A stretch of 64,000 nt of DNA from Impatiens glandulifera (lineage: Eukaryota > Streptophyta > Magnoliopsida > Ericales > Balsaminaceae): positions 49,821,363 through 49,885,362 of the forward strand of contig NC_061865.1 in assembly GCF_907164915.1 (NCBI RefSeq), given 5' to 3'. Of this stretch, positions 11,101 to 21,987 are shown piece after piece. The notes under the pieces are model-generated. The model was not told the origin of the DNA. It did not search any database and saw only the letters and a list, made by a program, of their open reading frames with translations. Every line of letters begins with the position of its first letter. The first letter of the stretch is position 1. Position numbers and translations under genes: made by a program.

Positions 11101-12559
11101 ACAAAAGTTGAACCCGCGACATGGAAAATGGGTCGAGTTTCTGCAAGCATTCAATTTTGTGATCAAGCACAAGTCTGGCGTGCTAAATCGAGTGGCAGAT
11201 GCTCTTAGTCGAAGACATTCTTTGTTGTCTACGTTGCAGTTACAAGTGCTTGAATTTGAGGTGATAAAAGATCTCTACAAAGATGATTTGTACTTCGGCA
11301 AAATTTGGGAGGAATCTTCAAAAGCTCCATTCAAGTTTTTCTTGATTGATGATGATTATCTCTTTAAAGGTACATTATTATGTATTCCAGATTGTTCATT
11401 AAGGCTAACAATTATCGATGAGGCACACAACGGAGGTCTTGCGGGACACTTTGGAAGAGAAAAGACTCTTACACTCGTACAAGAAAATTTTTATTGGCCA
11501 CGTATGGATCGAGATGTCAAGAAGTACATCGAGAGGTGCAGAGTGTGTCATATTGCTAAAAGTCATGGGCAAAATACGGGTTTGTACACACCTTTACCGG
11601 TACCATTATGTCCATGGGAAGATGTGAGTATGGACTTTGTTGTTGGGCTGCCACGCACTCAAAGGAACAAAGATTCGATTATGGTGGTCGTTGATCGGTT
11701 TTCAAAAATGGCGCACTTTATTCCTTGCATCAAAACAATGGATGCCACTCACGTAGCTATTCTTTATTTTAAAGAGATTGTGAGGCTTCATGGCATTCCA
11801 AAGACAATAACCTCTGATCGGGATTCGAAATTTATGAGCCATTTCTGGCGAACGCTTTGGAAGAAACTTGGAACTAAACTTCAATTTAGTTCTTCTCACC
11901 ATCCACAAACTGATGGACAGACAGAGGTTGTAAATCGGAGCTTGGGAAACCTTTTGAGAAGTTTGATTGGAAAGAATCCTCGCCAATGGGATGAGGTTTT
12001 GGCTCAAGCAGAGTTTGCTTACAATCGATCATCGAGTCAAACTACCGGGTCAAGTCCGTTCGAGGTTGTTTATGGTAAGAATCCCATCACTCCCATAGAT
12101 CTAGCTCCAATACCTATTACTCATCATATAAGCAAGGATGGAGAAGATCGTGCTAAGGATATTAAGCAATTGCATGAGAAAGTTCGTCAAGAAATTATCA
12201 AGCACAATGAGAAATATCAAAGGGTGACGAACAAGCATAGAAAGCGTTATGTTTTCAATGAAGGAGACTTGGTCTGGATTCACTTAAGAAAGGAGCGTTT
12301 TCCTCGAGGTCGAGATGGAAAATTACAGCCTCGAGCTGATGGTCCTTTTAGAATTTTGAAGAAGATTGGTGATAATGCTTACAAGGTGGAGTTACCAGGA
12401 AACTATGATGTCTCAACCACGTTCAACGTTTCTGATCTTTCACCATACATTGATGACGAACAAGTTCCAGATTCGATGTCGAATCTTCTCCAACCCGGGG
12501 AGAATGATGCTGGAATTGGGAAGCCTCTGGAAGTCAAGAAGATAAGATCAAATTATTGA
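8156..12559 (+). pseudogene. gag-pol polyprotein of the gypsy element, two frameshifts
   Basis: The ATG at 8156 starts gag. The retrotrans_gag core includes DEFIDWLNTVERIFEF and KRKFLP-like KFLPNNYR, and the CCHC knuckle CFKCKGFGHFAADC lies near 9127-9168. Protease follows with VDGGSCENVV (about 9400), then RT with YFDDILVYS (about 10439), RNase H with DCDASNVGIGG, integrase with an HHCC finger (H-H-C-C in HNGGLAGHFG...CRVCH) and DDE residues (MDFVVGLP, SDRDSKF, TEVVNRS). The C-terminal segment has FNVSDLSPY. The frame is broken by one base at the A9 run 8943-8951 and by one missing base at the A-run 10118-10123, just before the RT motif. From 10124 to the TGA at 12557-12559 it is open. The last 18 codons lie inside the 3' LTR. 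Confidence 0.93.
12497..12504 (+). other. Polypurine tract
   Basis: GGGGAGAA lies immediately before the 3' LTR. It is inside the coding frame, as expected where pol runs into the LTR. Confidence 0.7.
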
Positions 12560-12874
12560 AGAATTAATGAAGGGTGGTAGAATTCAAATAGTCACTTTTG
12601 GAGATCGACCGTCATAATATTTAATTATCTACTAATAAAGTTTATTTACTTCTTTTTGGAGAGTTGTTCCAACTTCTTAGTTTTGCCTATTTGTAGGCCT
12701 TTTTGTAATCGTGAGAGACAACTCACTTTTGATAATAATTACTTTGAGCTTTAAGCTTGTTTAGAAGTTTATCTTCTATTTTTCTTGCTCTAAACTCTTT
12801 TGGTGGATTCCTAGAGTGAAGAGTGTCGATTGATTTCTTGTGTTACTTCATATCTCTCTAATTTATCGGTGTCA
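12505..12874 (+). repeat. 3' LTR of the gypsy element
   Basis: 370 bases, matching the 5' LTR except at two positions. It begins within the polyprotein frame and is followed by the target duplication ATATC. Confidence 0.97.
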
Positions 12875-12879
12875 ATATC

Positions 12880-13378
12880 ACCCTCACATTTTTGTTAGTA
12901 GTTTCAAAAACATTACCTACACCGCAAGATGTCACATTCACAGGGTCGCCTTCGGCCTTCGACCTTCGTCGTTGTTAGCACATAACTCACATTAGGCGAC
13001 TCAGAAGGGCACAGAGAACCTTTGAAAATGCAATGAATGAATTTTCAGAACGAATTTTCAGAACAAATTTTAGTCAACATCGCAATAATAGTATAAAATA
13101 ATTTACAAAGATTTTTTTTAGCTATTTAAAGTTATATAGTTTTTCTCCAACTAAATAATCTAGAAAAAGTTAACAATTTAGAAAAAGTTAACAGGATATA
13201 GGATATATAGTAGCTCAATATTTCAGATCTCCACTCTAGATTTCTCAATTCAATCAACTTAGCGTCAGTCATAATCCACTATTTTCAATCAAGTTCTAAA
13301 GAAGACGATAATTTATTGACGTGGAAAACACTCTTACAAAAAAAATTAAAAAATAAATAATAATAATAATATTGTAAA
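12880..13378. other. Intergenic stretch right of the gypsy element
   Basis: No gene is recognised. It holds a short GC-richer segment (about 12940-13010, GCCTTCGGCCTTCGACC) and a small direct repeat GAATTTTCAGAAC (about 13040-13065). Confidence 0.5.
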
Positions 13379-14010
13379 TTGAAAAATGAGGAAAATGATA
13401 GACTTTTGTTAATGGTTAGAAATAAGGGGTTAAATCCGTCTTCTCGATATTTTATACGGTGGCGTGATCTGAATAACTTTCAAGTGAGATATTGTTACAC
13501 TTTGTTCAATAAGGTTAGCCTCATTGATCTTTGTTGGAAAATTTTATCGGAGTCTAAGATGCTTACTAAGATCTCCTTTTTTGGTTGGAGTGTTATTTAC
13601 AACAGAATTCTCACTAATGATAGATGTATGAAAAAATGCATGATTTATGTGAGTTTATGTGTTATAAAAAGGTTGAGACAACTTCTCACCTACTTTTACA
13701 TTGTCACGTTGTTACAAATATATGAAGTCTATTGTGAAATTTGACTGGAATACAATGAGTTATGCCGGAAACTGTTAGTGGTTATTGAGAGGCATGGATT
13801 GGGGCGACTAAAAATGCGAGACTTAGAATATGGGTCTCTATCCCTATAATATTTTGGTGGATTATCTGATTGGAAAGAAATCGAAGAACTTTTAACAATG
13901 AAAGTAGACCGTTAATGATTATTCACAATGTCATTATCATGACGATGTCGAAGATTAAATTCGGAACCTGTGAATTCGTGTGGAGATCTTATTGCCTTTC
14001 TTGAAGATCT
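13379..14010 (+). pseudogene. LINE remnant: RT C-terminal zinc-binding (zf-RVT) region
   Basis: An open stretch of 121 codons (13379-13744) shows the plant non-LTR retrotransposon zf-RVT pattern: FQVRYCYTLFNKVS, then KISFFGWSVIYNRILTNDR, then a Cys-rich segment. Continuation through a frameshift after about 13670 gives ETTSHLLLHCHV and later WVSIPIIFWWIIW-like sequence to about 14000, then decays. The RT core is absent. Fragments like this are common 3' leftovers of truncated LINEs. Confidence 0.75.
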
Positions 14011-14307
14011 TCAAGTCAATTAATTATTTTAATATAATCAATTTGTACATAACTTTTTTTCATGTCATGCTTTTATCGTCGTACTTAAACAATTTTTTAT
14101 TAAATAGATTATTTTAAAAAAAATAAAAATAATAATAAAATTGTATTTCCAAGTTGTAAATTAAGACTGATGAATTAATTAGTCATTCATACAAACAAAC
14201 AAAAATAAAAATAATAATTTATTAATCCAAATTTAATCCTCAATTTAATTTATGTGTCATGTCCTTGAGTATCACAACTAATACTCTAGGTCCATTATAT
14301 TTCAAAC
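14011..14307. other. AT-rich 3' flank of the GT31 gene
   Basis: AT-rich, with several AATAAA-like motifs on either strand; no gene seen. Confidence 0.4.
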
Positions 14308-15252
14308 TCAATCTATATGATAAAGTTTAGATGCTTTAACATTTTTCGTGACATTAAAATATGTCAATGTCTTGATCCACTTGGCCCGCGTCTTCAAGAG
14401 ATGAACCGCAATAGTGTTTGGCCACAAATCATGCGTACACGACGATGGCGGTTCGGGGTAGTTGTACATTGACCACTTAGCATTAAACCGGTTCTTTCCT
14501 CGACCACCAAAATGTAGCCAATCTCCAAAAACCCTATCCTCCGGACCATCCAAATGACTTTTAGGAATATCCGAATCCTTAATCCACTCAACTATATCCC
14601 AAGAAACCAAAAATCCCATACCCGACATGTAACGTTGAAAAGGATTCATACTACTACACGGAATAACATAACCATAGTATAAATCTTCCCTAGGCAAAGG
14701 CCTTAACGACTCCACCAAAGCATCTAGTCGAAAATATGTATCGTCATCGGCCTTCACAACGTAATGATAGGGCGGATATGGTTCAATATTGGAAGAGTCT
14801 TTAAACATATCGGGAAGGCTCGAGAAGTAAGTGTAGGTCTTTCCATTGTTCATGTTCTCTTTGCAATTCAATATGATGATATCGTCGTACCTCATGATCT
14901 CGAGCGATACTAGTATCTTTTGTTCTTCGTTCGTGAGGTTGCAAAACACAAACTTGACATCTATCTTGGCGCCAATTGTGGATTGAGTGTTGTATACGAG
15001 TCGAAGGAAGTTGCGACGTTGATATTGTTCGGCTACGGTGGAGATCCCTAGGAGTATTCGAATTTCTTCTTCGGTTTCGGAGGTTGGAGCCGAGGCATTG
15101 ATGTGGATCGAGGGCAATATTGGGACGTAATTGGAAATTATCGAGGATTTTCCGAAATCTAAGAGGTTTTCGAAGAAGAAACGGTTGATGACGACGAAAG
15201 TAGAAAGGATGAGAATGAAGAGAAAGGTGGTGAGGATGAATCCACGAGCCAT
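14308..15252 (-). CDS. GT31-family glycosyltransferase (beta-1,3-galactosyltransferase-like), single exon
   Basis: The protein is 314 residues, intronless. An N-terminal hydrophobic segment (residues 5-24) after MARG looks like a type II signal anchor, as in Golgi glycosyltransferases. The family motifs are RRNFLR (79-84), VVKADDDTYF (165-174), where the DDD triad binds Mn2+ and the nucleotide sugar, a membrane-proximal GMGFLVSWD (211-219) and GPEDRVFGDW (236-245). The C-terminus carries SCTHDLWPNTIAVHLLK. Potential N-glycosylation sites are N52, N105 and N300. It probably transfers a hexose in beta-1,3 linkage in the Golgi; acceptor and sugar cannot be told. The protein is shorter than the 340-400-residue typical of many plant GT31s and lacks a galectin domain. 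The frame is intact. Neighbours on both sides are transposon debris. Confidence 0.88.
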   Translation of the reverse strand: MARGFILTTFLFILILSTFVVINRFFFENLLDFGKSSIISNYVPILPSIHINASAPTSETEEEIRILLGISTVAEQYQRRNFLRLVYNTQSTIGAKIDVKFVFCNLTNEEQKILVSLEIMRYDDIIILNCKENMNNGKTYTYFSSLPDMFKDSSNIEPYPPYHYVVKADDDTYFRLDALVESLRPLPREDLYYGYVIPCSSMNPFQRYMSGMGFLVSWDIVEWIKDSDIPKSHLDGPEDRVFGDWLHFGGRGKNRFNAKWSMYNYPEPPSSCTHDLWPNTIAVHLLKTRAKWIKTLTYFNVTKNVKASKLYHID

Positions 15253-15268
15253 ATTTTGGTTGAAGAAG

Positions 15269-15361
15269 TTATGAAGAAGAAGATGATGGGAAATTGAGTA
15301 TTAATTTAATTGTTTCCGCAATTGAAGATCGATTAACTTTTTGTTCTTGAAGCAAGGCCAT
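15269..15361 (-). other. Possible upstream ORF in the GT31 5' leader
   Basis: An ATG at 15361 opens a 30-codon frame ending TAA at 15269-15271, 17 bases before the GT31 start codon. Whether it is transcribed depends on the start site; a TTTAAATA-like element upstream (about 15385-15395, minus strand) would place it in the leader. Confidence 0.25.
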
Positions 15362-15399
15362 GCCGTGAGATGAGCACCAGCTTTCAAATATTTAAAATT

Positions 15400-16248
15400 T
15401 ATTAATTTTTGGTCAACTTCTCTATTTCATTATTATAAAAATCTAAAATAGTATTGAAATATTTTTGTATTTTAAACATTTAAACATTACATGAAATGTT
15501 CAAAAATGTCATGAATTATTATGAATTCCCGAGTTAGTCGATTTTGTGGGCCATAAATATTTATGTAGTTGTGAGTTTTGTTTTGTTTTGAGATAATAGA
15601 TATTTGTTAGTTTATTTTTGTGATAACATATGTTTGTGATTTTTTATATTTATTGGATAGGTTTTAAATAATTTATTAGAATCATGTTATAATTTAAACT
15701 GAACAATTTTGCAATGGGTTTTCAACATTATATTACAAAATTTGTGATTTAATAGATTAATAAAATATATTTAGTTATTTTTAAATTAATTTGTATGTAG
15801 TAGTCAGAAAGTGTTTAGACTGAAGCTTGAGGTTTTCGAGTTCTCCTTTCTAGCTTACACCCTCTATAAAATTTATAAAGAAAAAAAATGATTATATGAT
15901 TATATTATATATATAATTTTGATGAGTAATTCTTGCCATAATTATCGAGTTCTTCTCAAATAAGTTTGCCTCAACAAATTATAGAATCATTCAATATTTT
16001 TATTGAAAATTTTAATAACAATTTGATGTCTAAATCAATCAATTGTTTATTCTGTAGATGTTATTTTGCAATATTATTTACTAATTAATTTTTTATATGT
16101 AATTTTTAATTAAATTAATGAAAATTAATTCATCCCATATATATATATATATATATTTTAATTTGATTTTAAAAAGTTTTCAATGAATGAGTTTGATTCA
16201 ATTTATACTCAATTTTATTGGCTCCATCATATTCATCAGAGAATAGAT
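15400..16248. other. Intergenic, GT31 upstream region
   Basis: AT-rich, with a (TA)n tract at about 16137-16156. No gene or clear repeat is recognised. Confidence 0.4.
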
Positions 16249-16257
16249 TTAAAGACA

Positions 16258-16450
16258 CCGGTGAAAAAGGGGTAAAAAACGAGAGTAAAAACTTTCGGTT
16301 TTGACCCTATAACCTTCGGTATAGACCCAATACCGAAAGTTTAGGTAACTCTCGTCATCCTTCGGTATTGACTCTTTCGTTAAAAACAATTGGGCGTTTA
16401 TCGAGAGATATCGTAGAGTTTTCGGTTTAGACACCCGAGAGTAAAATCGA
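16258..16450. repeat. Cluster of TTCGGTNTNGAC motifs, possible MITE or transposon end
   Basis: The 12-mer TTCGGT-N-T-N-GAC occurs four times in the same orientation (16294-16305, 16315-16326, 16361-16372, 16421-16432), with one partial inverted copy (about 16329-16340) and flanking CGAGAGTAAAA sequences near both ends. The composition differs sharply from the AT-rich surroundings. It may be a transposon terminal region with subterminal repeats; superfamily not assigned. Confidence 0.5.
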
Positions 16451-17013
16451 GAGTTAATTGTTTGATATTAAAATTATGTTTAAATGAAAAATGTGTTTGA
16501 TTATAACTTGTGCATTAATTTATCACACAAAATTATTATAATGAATTATTACGCAAATAGTAAACACAAAAGATAAAAAATATATCGAACATGTCTATAA
16601 TTGGATTAGCATAGAGAATATATGACATTCTCATCTTTGTTAAAAGTGGCTGTGGTAACAGTAAGTACGGTTAGATTTTGATTTGAATGAAAAATTTCAT
16701 TTAGAGAAGGAATATATTCATTTCATTGAAATAAAATAAAATAAAATCATTTAAGCAATTAGAAAAAATATATATATATTAAAATAACTGCAAGCAAACA
16801 ATGCCAAAAAATTCAAACTTTGCTTGCTTAATGATCACTCTTCATCCATTGACCATCTCCTTATAATAATTTACTCTATTTTTTTAACATTTGATTTAAT
16901 TTCCATGTAAAAATTTATTCTTTCATAATTAATGTAACAACTTATTTGGGAAATCAAACTAAAAAATTATATGTTTATTAATATTGACTCAATCTTATTA
17001 TGTATAAAAACAC
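16451..17013. other. Intergenic, downstream of the XTH gene
   Basis: AT-rich with no recognised gene; presumably contains the XTH 3' UTR and poly(A) region just below 17014. Confidence 0.4.
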
Positions 17014-19057
17014 TTAGAATACAAACTTGCATTCACCCGGAAAGCCTTTGGAAAAACGTTTGGCATCTGCACAATAATTGTAAATCATGTACTTGTTTTG
17101 AACCGACTTTAGTTTTTGAATATTTGTTCCATCTAATTGCTGGTTAAGCCAACTCGATCCCTTGTTTGATGATGGGCAAGACGATTTCTTAGCCGACGAA
17201 GACCAGAGGCAGCCATTGGTCTTGAAGTTCTTGAAAGAGGCCTTAAACGGCGCCTTGCTCCAGTCGGTTTTCACAAGACCGCCTCTTGTGGCCCAATTAT
17301 CCGCATCCCAGAGGCTTGAGTAGAGTCTCATGGCTTGGTTTGAAGGATATGGAATACCTCGCGATTGTAAGTTTCTGAACACTCTTATTGGCGTTTCATC
17401 AACGTACCATCTAAGTATAATAAAGAATGATGCGAGTAGTTTAATCTCAACGATATAATCATAATATTAAAGAAAACAAAAAATTAAATCACATAAAAAT
17501 AACAAATGGCCCAATAAATTATTGAGTTAGTATATTCTCAATAAAGGATTGATTAAATCTCCTAAATTGAATAGACAGGTCTTTATAAATCAATAGAGTA
17601 ATTAAGGGTTTCAACTTAATCACTTTAAAATTGATATTATGTTCACTATCAAAATTACAGTCACTTTTTAAAATGGTTAAAGTAAGAATTAAGAGTGAAT
17701 TTTTTTTTTTTTGAATTAAGGAGAACTAATATGACATCTCACAACTTGAATTCGTGACTAGTTGATTTATTAAGATGACTTTTACGATTGAACTATTTTG
17801 GTGAAATTTTTGTATAAGTGAAAAATAAATTAAAAAAATAATTTTTGATTAATTTTTTAATTTTCTAATAAATTTGGTTAGTTTTGATTTTTGATAAAAC
17901 AAAAAATTATTGTAGCAAATAGGTAACAAAAAAAATTAAGGAATTTAATGTTAGAAAAACATAAAATTTGGGATGCTCAAATAGGACAATTTATTCATTT
18001 TCTCATTCTCGAATAAAAAAATCACGTACTTGTATGCCCTTATTATTTATAAAGTAGGAGTACATTTATGATTTCATTCCGTTTTACTTCATATTGTATT
18101 TTACTCCAATTTGAGAAATTTATACGGGCATTGAAAATATATTTTTTCTATAATAAATTATATAAAATTATGTTTTTATATAATATATATTATAATATAT
18201 TAAAAATTCATATTATTATAAAAAAAACTTAAAACTCTTATAAAATCTAAAAACAAATAAATATATTCATAATGTTATATATTAATTGTATTTATTAATA
18301 TTTAAAAAAGAGTATAAAATTAAGCGGAAAAACACAAATATCATCTAAGACAAATCCCCAAGTAGTTAAACCGAAACAAAATCGCCCCAAACATAAAAAT
18401 TGTGTTTGGGGTTAAATCGTATAACAAAACTACATAGATAGATACTTACATGATGGATTGAGGATTCCAAAGGATGGAATAAGTATGAAATTCCAAAGTA
18501 GGATCAAACCACAAACGAAATTGTTGTTCCCTTCCTCCACGCCCTTCAATGAACACATTAGTATGAACAGTGTACGGATCTCCGGTCAAGTTCCCCAAGA
18601 ATTCAAAATCTATCTCATTATGGTTTTTTCCTTGAGATGAAAGCTGGTTAATTAAGATTCAAACCCACAATTAAATTATGAATTGCAAATACCGTACTAG
18701 ACCCACGTAGTAGTCGACATAACCTAAGAGACCAAAATATCACGATTTCTATACAAACGGAATACACGAATATGGGGCGTTAGAAGTAACACTTACATAA
18801 TAAGCGGTAACAGTTCCGGCAGAGTTTCCGGCCACAAGCTTTATTTCCATATCAACTCTACCAAATAAATACTCATCTTTTGACCGGAAACCGGCGCCGG
18901 AGGTTTGATCTAATGAAAGAATGATGAGACTCCCATTGTTGAATATCTTGGCTTTGTCATTTCCCCATGTTATATCAACTTGTTGATTCAAGTTTCCGGT
19001 TGCAATTAAACTAGTTGAAAATAAGATAACCATTATTATCAAAACTAAATTAACCAT
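17014..19057 (-). CDS. XTH: Xyloglucan endotransglucosylase/hydrolase (GH16), three exons
   Basis: Exons on the minus strand are 19057-18797, 18643-18450 and 17410-17014, with GT-AG introns of 153 and 1039 bases; together they code 283 residues. The start at 19057 was preferred over an in-frame upstream ATG because it gives a clean signal peptide ([21 protein letters not shown]). Exon 1 carries [13 protein letters not shown] and the substrate-cleft residues. Exon 2 carries the catalytic motif [11 protein letters not shown] (two Glu residues kept), followed directly by an N-glycosylation site NLT. Exon 3 carries the XET C-terminal domain with four Cys (CLW...SCP...NYC...ECKF). The enzyme cuts and religates xyloglucan in the apoplast during wall growth. 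HNE in place of HDE is found in some functional XTHs. Intron 2 holds a SINE. Confidence 0.93.
17699..17801 (-). mobile_element. tRNA-derived SINE inside XTH intron 2
   Basis: Read on the minus strand it begins near ATAGTTCAATCGTAAAAG (A-box-like), has CACGAATTCAAG (B-box-like) about 35 bases on, and ends in a run of about 14 A. Flanks GTGAATTT and GTGAAATTT suggest a target duplication. The head resembles the element at 6730-6830. Confidence 0.6.
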
Positions 19058-19122
19058 TTTTTTAAAATAAATTTGATTGATGAAGAAGATGATAATGATC
19101 AAAGTGGGTTTTAATTTATAAG

Positions 19123-19131
19123 TATTTATAG
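19123..19131 (-). promoter_or_regulatory. TATA box of the XTH gene
   Basis: CTATAAATA on the minus strand, 66 bases before the start codon, giving a predicted leader of about 35-40 bases. Confidence 0.65.
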
Positions 19132-19203
19132 TGAGAAAAAATAATGAATTACCTTCAATTTAGGGGTGGTGTCTATTTTGCTGATGTGGCTAATCAATGT
19201 CAA

Positions 19204-19212
19204 CCACGTGTC
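19204..19212 (-). promoter_or_regulatory. G-box/ABRE-like element upstream of XTH
   Basis: GACACGTGG on the minus strand contains the palindrome CACGTG, about 75 bases upstream of the TATA box. bZIP and bHLH factors bind this motif in plants. Function here is inferred. Confidence 0.4.
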
Positions 19213-19466
19213 AATCCAGCTGGCCGTCCAAATCATTACATTGGCCGATCATCATTTTGTAGCCACATATTTTGTTTCCGCTTTTTTCTTTTTATACATA
19301 ACTAGGCGTGCTACTTTTAATTTCTTGTTTTAAATTATTATTATTTTTAGATCATTTCAAATAAATCATAATTTGATGGGTACTATTTTAATTGAATTTT
19401 TAAAATACTAAATTTAGAAATTACTTGTGCTCAATTTATTTAAATAATTCAAAGTATTTAAAGCCA

Positions 19467-19692
19467 GGATAGAGGTAACGAAGTTGAGACCGAAAGTCGA
19501 CCACTTGTGCAAGAGAAAGAAATAAATTTTTTTTTTTTTGATAATGGCCGTGTTTGGGACAAAAATCTCACGAACATAGCAATTTTTTCAAATTTTTTTA
19601 TTAATTAATTTTTTTTATCTCTCTTTTGCACTTGTGGCAGACTGTTTAAAATTCGTAGTCTTGTTTTCGTTATAACTTCGTTGCCCAAATTA
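19467..19692. repeat. Fold-back element (inverted repeat), MITE-like
   Basis: The left arm GGTAACGAAGTT...CCACTTGTGCAAGAGAAAG (about 19474-19521) is matched by the complement of the right arm (about 19619-19687, reading GCAACGAAGTT...GCCACAAGTGCAAAAGAG). A T-rich spacer of about 100 bases separates them. The right arm has a small insertion. No ORF. Superfamily not assigned. Confidence 0.6.
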
Positions 19693-19699
19693 TTTCTCT

Positions 19700-20880
19700 T
19701 TAATATTTTACTTGTTTAAATTCTTTTCATATATAATTTTTAAAATAGATCAGCTAATTTTATTTATATTCACCGACTTTTACTTTATTTTAATTTTAGG
19801 TTTAATTGAACTCGTAATTTTTGTTTTTTTACATAATTTTTAATATTTAAACTAATTTATGGGTTAAATAAGAATATTTTTAATAAATATTGAATATTGA
19901 ATATGATAACTTTAATATCTTGTCTAGTAGATGTTTTTACACCTTAAACTATGTAATCATTAGAAAATAATCTTTATAAACCTTCTTATTGAATGGAAGG
20001 TCACATCCATTTTTGTCACTAGTCAAATTATTATAAGAATATTATGAATAATTGATTTAGTAATAATAATTATTATAAAATTATTTTTATTTAATTAGAT
20101 TTGGCCTTTAGAATGGGTGGTGTTTATTTTTAAGAGAAAATATGTTACAAAATTTTATTTTTGAGAGTTAATAATAATAATTAAAAAACAAAATAAGAGC
20201 ATTTTCCATTTGAGAATATTTTACTTATTTCTAGATGCTTCTAACAAGACTATACCCCCATTAATAGAGAATGTTCAAGATAGACCTTTCCACCAACTTC
20301 AACACGTTTTGTCCAATCAAATTTTCAATGAGAGGGTTTTCTTTTTATTAACTAAGGAAAATAAATTTGAGATCACCTAATTCATAACTAAAGAAAAAAC
20401 TTAAATATACAATAAAATGTTATAAAATAAAACATATTTAACCCAATTCATAACTAAAGAGTTTTTCTAATTAAACACACCCACTTTAAAATATTAAAAT
20501 GATTTTATTATCTTTCATAATTTGATCTTTCAAATAGTTTTATTTATGTCTTATTAGTGTTTGAAGTTGAACAAATGTATTGAGTTAGCTGAATAATTAC
20601 TATTCTAAAAACTTGAATTAATACCTAAATTTAAATTTTAATATAAGATTTAAATAACATAATAGACTACGAAATCCCTAGAATAGACTACGGGGAAGCT
20701 GGGATGGGGAACGATACCGACTAATGGGTACAAGATTGAGAATTTCCCATGTCTTGGGAGGATTAGGACCAATTCCTTCATATTAAATAATCAATTGTTT
20801 TGAATTTAAATAAGTTTGTCTGATCTTTAATTATTTGAATATTTAAAATATATATCATTCTAGTAAAATCACTTAATTTA
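19700..20880. other. Intergenic, no gene recognised
   Basis: AT-rich DNA with no coding or repeat structure that I can support. Confidence 0.4.
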
Positions 20881-20904
20881 ATAAAAAACACATTTTAATA
20901 GCTA

Positions 20905-21985
20905 ATGACAAATGGGACAAATTTAGTTCTAATCCAAAAAATTGTTGATATTGAAGAAGTGAGTCATTTTAGGTCAATCGGGCTATGTAACTTTGCTTAT
21001 AAATTTTTTTATTTTGCTAAAGTTATAATAAAAAGGCTACAACCTTTTTTTGCTCAACTAGTTTATGAAGAACATGGAGCTTTTGTGAAAGATCAGCAAA
21101 TTATAAATAATATTTATATTGCACAAGAAGTATTTAAAAATCTTAAGAAAATAAGAAGGGTACAACTTTTGATGTACAATTATAATCGATATGTTGAAAG
21201 CATACGATAAAGTGGAAAGACCTTTTTAAGGGCATTAAACTTACGAGAACCTTCCCTGAATTCCGTTTGTTGATGTGTTGACGATATTATTTTTTTTCTA
21301 AAGATTCGGTGGGTTATTAACGCCATTTCTGATTACTCAATCGTTACTCTATGGTTTGAATAAATCTGCATTATTATGTTCCAGCAATACTCACAATAAT
21401 TGAGAGACGAATTAAGCTCAATTCTTAATATTGGTTATTCCGACATCAAAGGTAAGTATCTCGGTCTTCCTATTCATTGGATTCATCGAAGAATTGTGCT
21501 TTAAAACTACTATTTGATAGAATAAAATCTAATTTGGCTGGCTGGAAGCAAGTTATTTTGAGTCAATTTGGAAAAGAAGTTCTTATCAAATAAGTTATGC
21601 AAAACATCTCGGTCTTCTATATGCCAGTTTTTTACTTACCAATTTATTTTATAAAAAAAAAATCCACACATTGATATTTAACTTCCAGGGGAAATTAAAT
21701 GTGAATTTTAAAGGTATTCATTGAGCCAAATGAGATAATTTGACATTGAGAAAATCTGAGGGGGTTTGAGTTTTCGTGATCTCAATCTCTCTCGTCCCTT
21801 CACTCAAAATAGGTTTGAAGAGTTATCAATAAACTAAATGATTTATGGTGCAAAATTCTTAAGTGTTTACTTTCCTGGTGATTTTTGGAACACCCAAAAA
21901 AAATATAACTCTTCATGGTCTTGGCTCGGGCATTGCATAAGCTTTGAGTGCAGGTTTGCAATCAGGTCGGGTTACTATAAGATGT
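20905..21985 (+). pseudogene. LINE reverse transcriptase remnant
   Basis: The first 101 codons read as plant LINE RT: NLVLIQKIVDIEEVSHFRSI (usual: LIPK...FRPI), LCNFAYKF, then RLQPFFAQLVYEEHGAFVKD and RRVQLL. After a gap and frameshifts a VDDIIFF box (about 21270-21290, the YADD region), a KYLGLPIH-type motif (about 21440-21475), AGWK (about 21540) and GKLNVNFKGIHWAK (about 21690-21730) follow to about 21985, where the copia relic starts. Several stops, no ORF1, no poly(A) tail. Confidence 0.8.
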
Positions 21986-21987
21986 AG

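Larger units (their letters stand above)
7760..12874 (+). mobile_element. Full-length Ty3/gypsy chromovirus-type LTR retrotransposon (CRM-like)
   Basis: The element is 5115 bases, bounded by 370-bp LTRs beginning TGATGCTGG and ending CGGTGTCA, with a perfect 5-bp target duplication ATATC (7755-7759 and 12875-12879). A tRNA-iMet primer site and a short polypurine tract are in place. The internal region codes gag, protease, RT, RNase H and integrase in Ty3/gypsy order. The two LTRs differ at only two positions (A/G in TCTAGAAG and A/T in AATTAATG), so the insertion is young, roughly 0.2 million years at the commonly used rate of 1.3e-8 per site per year. The gag start (RDIELEDLRRQ) and the integrase C-terminus running into the 3' LTR suggest the CRM clade; clade is less certain than superfamily. 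Confidence 0.95.

Noticed and set aside
18620..18643. XTH inactivated by HNE instead of HDE at the catalytic motif
   Set aside because: Both catalytic Glu residues and the central Asp are kept, and HNE forms exist in other XTHs.
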